Position numbers and translations under genes: made by a program. A stretch of 10,024 nucleotides of DNA, taken from assembly GCA_016205125.1 (NCBI GenBank), contig JACQJE010000014.1:1-10024 (forward strand), read 5' to 3'. The notes under the pieces are model-generated. The model saw nothing but the letters and a program-made list of their open reading frames with translations, had not been told where the DNA came from and did no database searches. Shown in pieces: positions 7,201 through 10,024 of the stretch. Source of the DNA: Deltaproteobacteria bacterium (GTDB taxonomy: Bacteria > Bdellovibrionota > O2-12-FULL-43-9 > JACQJE01). Positions within the stretch are counted from its first letter, which is position 1, and each line of letters starts with the position of its first letter.

Positions 7201-7507
7201 CTATCGCGATGCTGTCGAAAAGGGAAAAATGAATACAGAGCAGGATCTGGAAGAGGCCATCATCCATGGCGCCGTCAAGCGCGTCCGCCCCAAAATGATG
7301 ACCGTGATGGCGGCCTTCATGGGCTTGCTCCCCATCATGTGGTCTCACGGCACAGGGGCCGACATGATGAAGCGGATCGCCGCACCGATGGTCGGGGGAC
7401 TCCTCTCCTCCTTTGCCCTGGAACTTCTCGTCTACCCCGTGGTCTACGCAATATGGAAATCGCGATTTGAACTCAAACTGCCGTCAGTGAGTACACGCCC
7501 CAGGTAA
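4208..7507 (+). CDS. cusA: CusA-type heavy-metal RND efflux pump
   Basis: This inner-membrane proton-driven pump of the HME-RND family exports metal ions through the adaptor and outer-membrane channel. It is 1099 residues from ATG 4208 (GGGGGAGG about 8 nt upstream; GTG 4199 would add three residues). Family landmarks include PDLSDTQV near the N-terminus, GFSDFGFSYVYVIF, ARSRTLEYL, ELGPDATGVGWVFQYALVD and a late HGAVKRVRPKMMTV. The three methionines corresponding to the E. coli CusA metal site (M573, M623, M672) are present as M598 (YMPTTLPG), M648 (APFSMMET) and M719 (NRIDMLSTG). Proton-relay acidic residues are kept: D415 in VDGAIVEVEN and E986 in GLDAETGV. This favours Cu(I)/Ag(I) over the Zn/Co/Ni subgroup. 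The N-terminal transmembrane helix and the two clusters of membrane helices are visible. The gene shows no frameshift. Confidence 0.95.
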   Translation: MSTDPGKRKEGFIERVIEFSAKNKFLILIFVALAMAAAFWSIKNIPLDALPDLSDTQVIIYSRWDRSPDIIEDQVTYPIVTALLGAPKVKAIRGFSDFGFSYVYVIFKDGTDIYWARSRTLEYLSKIIPRLPQGVQTELGPDATGVGWVFQYALVDKSGRHNLQEIRSFQDWYLRYHLQSVPGVAEVASLGGFVKQYQITIDPNRLQSYDIPLTTVIEAIRNGNQEVGGRLVEFSGAEYMVRGRGYAKNVEDLKEIVVGTDKMGTPVLVKHVGRVALGPEIRRGLADLDGEGDVVTGTVIMRYGENALKVIERVKKRIEEVKGSFPPGIELVVTYDRSNLILRAINTLKHQLVEEMIVVSLVILLFLWHFPSAIIPIVTIPIAVLLSFIPLYGMRLTSNIMSLAGIAISIGVLVDGAIVEVENAYKRLEQWIAGGRVGDFHAIRLKALKEVGPSVFFSLLVIAVAFMPIFTLVDQEGRLFKPLAWGKNLAMFIAAILAVTLDPAMRMLFTRMDPLRLKWPWLSKAATTLAVGTYYEEEKHPVSRVLFKVYEPACRWVLRHKKATILTALGLILTTLPLFFKLGSEFMPPLWEGTILYMPTTLPGISVTEAEKLLQKQDQILKSFPEVERVFGKSGRIESSTDPAPFSMMETVVVLKPEREWRKKKRFYSWIPDFMEWPLRKFWPDHITHEQLITEMNEILQIPGATNAWTMPIKNRIDMLSTGVRTPIGIKVLGDDLKKVEEIGTHLEMILKEISGTRSVYAERVAGGYFLDFDLKREELARYGLSIADVQTIIVSAIGGENITTTVEGRERYPVNVRYPRALRDDLDQLRRVLVPTPIGQHIPLVQLADIRLVSGASMIRNENGLLAGYVYVDMANRDVGSYVKEAKERVSKELKLPSGYALLWSGQYENMIRVKERLKVVLPMTLFIICLLLYMNTRSWVKSGIVLLAVPFSLIGAVWLLWILGYNLSIAVWVGMIALMGLDAETGVFMLLFLDLSYRDAVEKGKMNTEQDLEEAIIHGAVKRVRPKMMTVMAAFMGLLPIMWSHGTGADMMKRIAAPMVGGLLSSFALELLVYPVVYAIWKSRFELKLPSVSTRPR

Positions 7508-7520
7508 GTGTTGGACACTT
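7506..7520. terminator. short hairpin between convergent genes
   Basis: AAGTGT-TGG-ACACTT makes a 6-bp stem with a 3-nt loop overlapping the stop of the pump gene and reaching the stop of the opposing gene. It is followed by TATAAA rather than a U-run, so its strength as a terminator is doubtful. Position is the main argument. Confidence 0.25.
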
Positions 7521-8101
7521 TATAAACAGGGCCGATCAGTCTTATGCGCAATCCCGGTGAACCGCTGCATGATGCCGGGACTGCAACCTTTCTTTAGATG
7601 CCCTTTCCCGAGCCCCAGCGTCTCTACGATCTGCGTGCAGTTGCATCCATGAGTGGCCTCAAGGGTATAGACTGAGCTTTGCGCATTGTTTCTGCCACAT
7701 TCAAAGGCTCCCGTGAGCAGATCGTTCTGCGCGTACTGATTCGGATTGAGCGCGATGTTATCTGCGAGAGTCCCTGGGCAGAGGTCATCTTCGTCCAAGA
7801 CGCCGTCGCCATCGCTATCTGCTGCTTCACAGGCGTTACCAATTCCGTCCCCGTCACTATCGGCCTGATCGGTGTTTGGCGTCTCCACACAGTTGTCACA
7901 CGCATCGCCGCTCCCATCTCCATCACTATCGGCTTGATCAGAATTCGCAACGAAAGGACAATTATCTGTGTCTCCGCAAACCCCGTCGCCATCGTTGTCA
8001 TTGGCTGCATCAAACGGGCAGGGATCGCACGCATCGCCGCTCCCATCTCCATCACTATCGGCTGAGTCGAGGGGAGGTGAGAAAGGGGTTTTCGTCCTCA
8101 T
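7520..8101 (-). CDS. thrombospondin type 3 repeat protein, probably 5'-truncated
   Basis: The 193-residue product begins with five Asp-rich calcium-binding repeats (DSDGDG or DNDGDG at about 15, 35, 58, 81 and 95) interleaved with D.C..C and DNCP-type segments, as in thrombospondin type 3 repeats of secreted or surface proteins. The C-terminal part has a GCNCTQIVE motif and KGCSPGIMQ (C153, C155, C173), resembling the Cys module I know at the end of many TSP3-repeat proteins (CSCEQIL...GCS.G.M). There is no signal peptide and no ribosome binding site. The ATG at 8101 falls just before the first visible repeat, and an in-frame TGA lies at 8110-8108. The natural N-terminus, with its export signal, is probably lost, so this may be a pseudogene remnant. 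It converges with the pump gene, 12 bases apart, and is unlikely to be part of that operon. Confidence 0.6.
   Translation of the reverse strand: MRTKTPFSPPLDSADSDGDGSGDACDPCPFDAANDNDGDGVCGDTDNCPFVANSDQADSDGDGSGDACDNCVETPNTDQADSDGDGIGNACEAADSDGDGVLDEDDLCPGTLADNIALNPNQYAQNDLLTGAFECGRNNAQSSVYTLEATHGCNCTQIVETLGLGKGHLKKGCSPGIMQRFTGIAHKTDRPCL
7899..8063 (-). repeat. two 36-bp identical direct repeats inside the TSP3 coding region
   Basis: Bases 7899-7934 and 8028-8063 are identical over 36 bp and lie 129 bp (43 codons) apart, in the same reading frame. Both encode the [12 protein letters not shown] segment. A more diverged copy lies near 7840-7866. Such identical copies imply recent duplication or gene conversion of the calcium-binding repeat and make the region prone to length change. 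Confidence 0.85.
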
Positions 8102-8187
8102 TTTTAATCAGCCCATATACTGCTCCCCATTAGTTGAAAGGGGTTAGGAACTGAGTAGAATGTGGCCGACAAAGGAGGAAGTCGGTC

Positions 8188-8247
8188 ATGAGAAGGCGGA
8201 GATGGCAATTGGCTCGTGCCCTGCTGGGATTGTATTCCGATAATTAA
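8188..8247 (+). CDS. possible 19-residue leader or small peptide
   Basis: ATG 8188 is preceded by AAAGGAGGAA (8171-8180) with a suitable spacer. The ORF encodes a basic then hydrophobic peptide (MRRRRWQ..., ending LYSDN) and stops with TAA at 8245. The ribosome binding site is the loop of a hairpin whose arms GGCCGAC (8164-8170) and GTCGGTC (8181-8187) pair over 7 bp with one G-U. It could be a leader peptide, a fragment of a lost gene, or chance. It is not recognised. Confidence 0.25.
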   Translation: MRRRRWQLARALLGLYSDN

Positions 8248-8258
8248 GGTGATATATT
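8230..8258 (+). promoter_or_regulatory. weak promoter candidate for the ATPase gene
   Basis: TTGTAT (8230-8235, three of six -35 matches) and TATATT (8253-8258, five of six -10 matches) are separated by 17 bases. The predicted start near 8265 would leave a leader of about 24 nt before ATG 8289. Confidence 0.3.
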
Positions 8259-8288
8259 AGGAATGCGATACTAACGTTGGGAGCATCA

Positions 8289-9536
8289 ATGATGCTGGAT
8301 CTGCTCTTTCAGATCAGTCAAGAATTCATAAGAATGAACACGCGGGAATATCATCGCTATTTTATCAGGGACGTGCCGTTAAAGAGTCGTTTGTCGATTC
8401 TGGTCGGCGCAAGAGGGATAGGGAAAACCACGCTGCTTGTGCAATATATTCTAAAAGCGTATCAGAACGATCCGTTCACGAGAAAAGCGCTCTACATCCA
8501 GGCCGATCATGTTTCCATGGCGACTCAATCCCTCTACAATATTGCGGAAGAGTTTGCGTTGATCGGAGGGGAGATTCTCTGCGTTGACGAAATCCATAAA
8601 TATAAGGATTGGGCAAAGGAGACGAAAAGCATCTATGATACCCTGCCGAGGCTGAAAATGATCGCCTCAGGGAGTTCTGCTCTTGAAATAATCAAGGCAA
8701 GTCATGATTTATCGCGACGCGCCATTATTTACCGCCTCCCCGGGCTCTCTTTCCGGGAGTTCTCAGAAATCAGTTCCGGGGAAAAACTCGAGTCGATCCC
8801 CCTCAAAGAAATATTCGCACACCACCAAAAACATGCACGCGCAATTACTTCGAAAATGCAGAGTCATACCCTTCCGATTATCGACCTCTTCCGACGCTAT
8901 CTGAAATATGGATACTATCCCTATTATCTCGACTTCACAGACGACCCGGATCATTCTCTTTTCTACACCACCCTGGAGCAGAGTGTCCGGGCAAGCCTTG
9001 AAAGCGACTTGCCATCTATCTATCCGGAGCTCTCTGGTACAAGCATTCGTAAAATCCGACAACTCCTCTCTGTGATTGCAACATCCACTCCCTTTTCTCC
9101 CGACCTCTCTCGCCTAAAAAGAGCTCTCGATATCGGCGACGAAAGAACGCTGAAGTCCTATTTGAGATATCTCGAAGAGTGCGGAATCATTCTCTCTCTG
9201 TCCAGAAAAGAATTTGGGCTAAAAAACCTGGAAAGACCAGAAAAGATCTTTCTGAATAATCCCAATCTCCTTTATGCCCTAAACCCTGGCGTGCTCCCCA
9301 ATCAGGGTAATTTGCGCGAAACTTTCTTTTTGAGCCTCGTCTCGGTAAAACATGAGCTGTGCGCCGCAAAAGAGGGCGATTTTCGCATCGATCGCCGCTT
9401 CACAATTGAAGTGGGCGGAAAAAGCAAAACAACTTCCCAGATTAAGGGGATGGAAGATGCCTATTTGGCCATTGATGATATTGAGGTCGGAGGAGGTTCC
9501 AGGATTCCATTGTGGCTGTTTGGATTCCTGTACTAA
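8289..9536 (+). CDS. AAA-type ATPase with DUF4143 C-terminal domain
   Basis: The 415-residue product starts at ATG 8289 behind GGGAG (8279-8283, 5-nt spacer); a TTG at 8277 or the adjacent ATG at 8292 are alternatives. Walker A is GARGIGKT (40-47), Walker B is ILCVDE (96-101) followed by IHKY, and a sensor-1-like IASGSS lies at 125-130. The LSRRAIIYRLPGLSFREF segment (141-158) and the C-terminal IEVGGKSK...IDDIE...IPLWLFGFLY ending are hallmarks of this family, whose C-terminal part resembles a PD-(D/E)xK nuclease-like fold. The ATPases are widespread, often horizontally mobile and of unknown substrate; some act in stress or defence settings. The gene is full length and intact, and ends 50 nt before selD, with which it might be co-transcribed. 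It has no evident link to the efflux operon. Confidence 0.9.
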   Translation: MMLDLLFQISQEFIRMNTREYHRYFIRDVPLKSRLSILVGARGIGKTTLLVQYILKAYQNDPFTRKALYIQADHVSMATQSLYNIAEEFALIGGEILCVDEIHKYKDWAKETKSIYDTLPRLKMIASGSSALEIIKASHDLSRRAIIYRLPGLSFREFSEISSGEKLESIPLKEIFAHHQKHARAITSKMQSHTLPIIDLFRRYLKYGYYPYYLDFTDDPDHSLFYTTLEQSVRASLESDLPSIYPELSGTSIRKIRQLLSVIATSTPFSPDLSRLKRALDIGDERTLKSYLRYLEECGIILSLSRKEFGLKNLERPEKIFLNNPNLLYALNPGVLPNQGNLRETFFLSLVSVKHELCAAKEGDFRIDRRFTIEVGGKSKTTSQIKGMEDAYLAIDDIEVGGGSRIPLWLFGFLY

Positions 9537-9586
9537 GAACTATTTATGCCGTCCAGGAGAGGGAGTTAAAACTGATTGAGGTTCTT

Positions 9587-10024
9587 GTGTCAGAAGAAAA
9601 TCGAATCAGCTGTGAAACAAAACTGAGCCGCATGGCGAGCACGGGCGGCTGAGCGGGAAAATTAAGTCCGGTGGACTTGCCCGAAATATTGAGCCGCTAC
9701 GTCGATTTGGACGACGCAAAGTTGTTGGTGAATGCCTCCACCAACGACGATGCGGCTGTTTATTCGATCGATGAGAATCGAGCGCTCGTCTTCACAGCCG
9801 ACTTCATTGCCCCCACGATTGACGACCCTTACCTCTTCGGAAGAGTCGCAGCTGCCAATGCTTTGAGTGACGTCTACGCCATGGGGGGAGAGCCGCTCAT
9901 CGCGCTCAACCTCTGCATGTTCCCCCGGAATCTGGACAAGGCAGCCATTCGGGAGATTCTGCGGGGGGGGCATGAGGCTGTCCGGGAGAGTGGCGGACTC
10001 CTCGTTGGCGGCCACACGATGCAC
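9587..10024 (+). CDS. selD: selenophosphate synthetase with UGA-encoded selenocysteine (partial)
   Basis: SelD makes selenophosphate from selenide and ATP, the selenium donor for selenocysteine tRNA. The window holds the first 146 codons. GTG 9587 follows GAGG (9578-9581, 5-nt spacer). The early segment runs KLSRMASTGG, then TGA at 9650-9652 (codon 22), then AGKLSPVDL. In E. coli SelD the same place reads GAGC-GCK, with catalytic C17 and K20; here U22 and K25 align exactly. Further family landmarks follow: NDDAAVY, TADF, DDPYLFGRVAAANALSDVYAMGG, and the Gly-rich GGLLVGGHT at the edge. Reading TGA as selenocysteine joins two conserved halves in one frame, and a SECIS-like hairpin follows directly. 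Without recoding, a gene caller would start after the TGA (for example GTG 9671), losing the catalytic residue. The gene continues beyond the window. Confidence 0.9.
9654..9683 (+). promoter_or_regulatory. bacterial SECIS element of selD
   Basis: AAGTCC (9664-9669) and GGACTT (9673-9678) form a perfect 6-bp upper stem closing a GGU loop (9670-9672). CGGG (9654-9657) pairs with CCCG (9680-9683) below an asymmetric internal loop. The first loop G is 17 nt after the TGA. This fits known bacterial SECIS features: a short hairpin immediately 3' of UGA, inside the coding region, with guanine at the start of the apical loop. The GGU recalls the loop of E. coli fdhF recognised by SelB. Confidence 0.8.

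Larger units (their letters stand above)
8102..8288. other. intergenic region upstream of the ATPase gene
   Basis: These 187 bases lie between the start of the minus-strand TSP3 fragment and the ATPase gene. They contain a small possible ORF (8188-8247) with its ribosome binding site in a hairpin loop, and a weak promoter candidate (8230-8258). No TSP3 sequence continues into this region in any frame, so it is not a simple frameshifted extension of the neighbouring fragment. Confidence 0.5.

Noticed and set aside
6770..7348. Minus-strand open frame of 192 codons, His/Asp/Glu-rich
   Set aside because: Antisense to the membrane segments of the RND pump; the His/Asp/Glu composition is the complement of hydrophobic codons. 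No ribosome binding site or family features.
7899..8063. CRISPR-like repeat pair
   Set aside because: The 36-bp repeats are in-frame protein repeats with a diverged coding spacer of 93 bp, and there are no further regular units or cas genes.
7624..8065. Open frames in other phases across the TSP3 region on both strands
   Set aside because: The repetitive DSDGDG codons keep all frames open; only the 7520-8101 minus-strand frame shows calcium-binding repeats and the Cys end module.
9662..10024. Minus-strand open frame of 120 codons
   Set aside because: Antisense to selD, which is strongly conserved on the plus strand.
9653..10024. selD starting after the TGA as an ordinary gene
   Set aside because: There is no ribosome binding site near the candidate start at 9671, the essential Lys and preceding conserved residues would be lost, and the sequence before the TGA is clearly SelD-like in the same frame.

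Overview
The window looks like bacterial chromosome from a Gram-negative organism: it carries a complete tripartite envelope efflux system (outer-membrane channel, periplasmic adaptor, RND pump). The organism also uses selenocysteine, because the last gene is a selenophosphate synthetase (selD) read through an in-frame UGA. The thrombospondin type 3 repeat protein with a C-terminal Cys module, the DUF4143-type ATPase and the GC-rich palindromic repeat inside a coding region would suit a deltaproteobacterial or related environmental lineage. That placement is inference only; no rRNA or other marker is present.

Layout. At the extreme left a gene starts on the minus strand (only its first codons and a strong Shine-Dalgarno are visible). 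It is divergent from a sigma70-like promoter at 118-146, whose spacer holds a short dyad. Downstream on the plus strand run: a small secreted Cys/His protein (176-586), a palindrome (630-647), a second small secreted Cys protein (669-1076), a perfect 14-bp hairpin (1113-1149), then a cusC-like outer-membrane factor (1243-2802), a cusB-like adaptor with several metal-binding modules (2812-4218) and a cusA-like HME-RND pump (4208-7507). The last three are tightly packed (9-nt gap, then an 11-nt overlap) and form one operon, most likely for Cu(I)/Ag(I) export: the pump retains the three methionines of the CusA metal site and the proton-relay acidic residues. The two small exported proteins probably belong to the same copper-handling unit.

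The outer-membrane-factor gene has an odd 5' end. Its best ribosome binding site implies a leader of about 70 residues ahead of the hydrophobic signal segment, and a GC-rich palindromic repeat is translated between that segment and the mature domain. Both look like repeat insertions absorbed into the reading frame.

Convergent with the pump gene is a minus-strand fragment (7520-8101) encoding thrombospondin type 3 repeats and a Cys-containing end module. It lacks a signal peptide and is probably 5'-truncated. A gap of about 190 bases with a tiny possible ORF then leads to a DUF4143-type AAA ATPase (8289-9536). Fifty bases further on begins selD (9587 to the window end), with TGA as codon 22 at the position of the catalytic Cys and a SECIS-like hairpin with a GGU loop just behind it. 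Conventional gene calling would lose the start of this gene.
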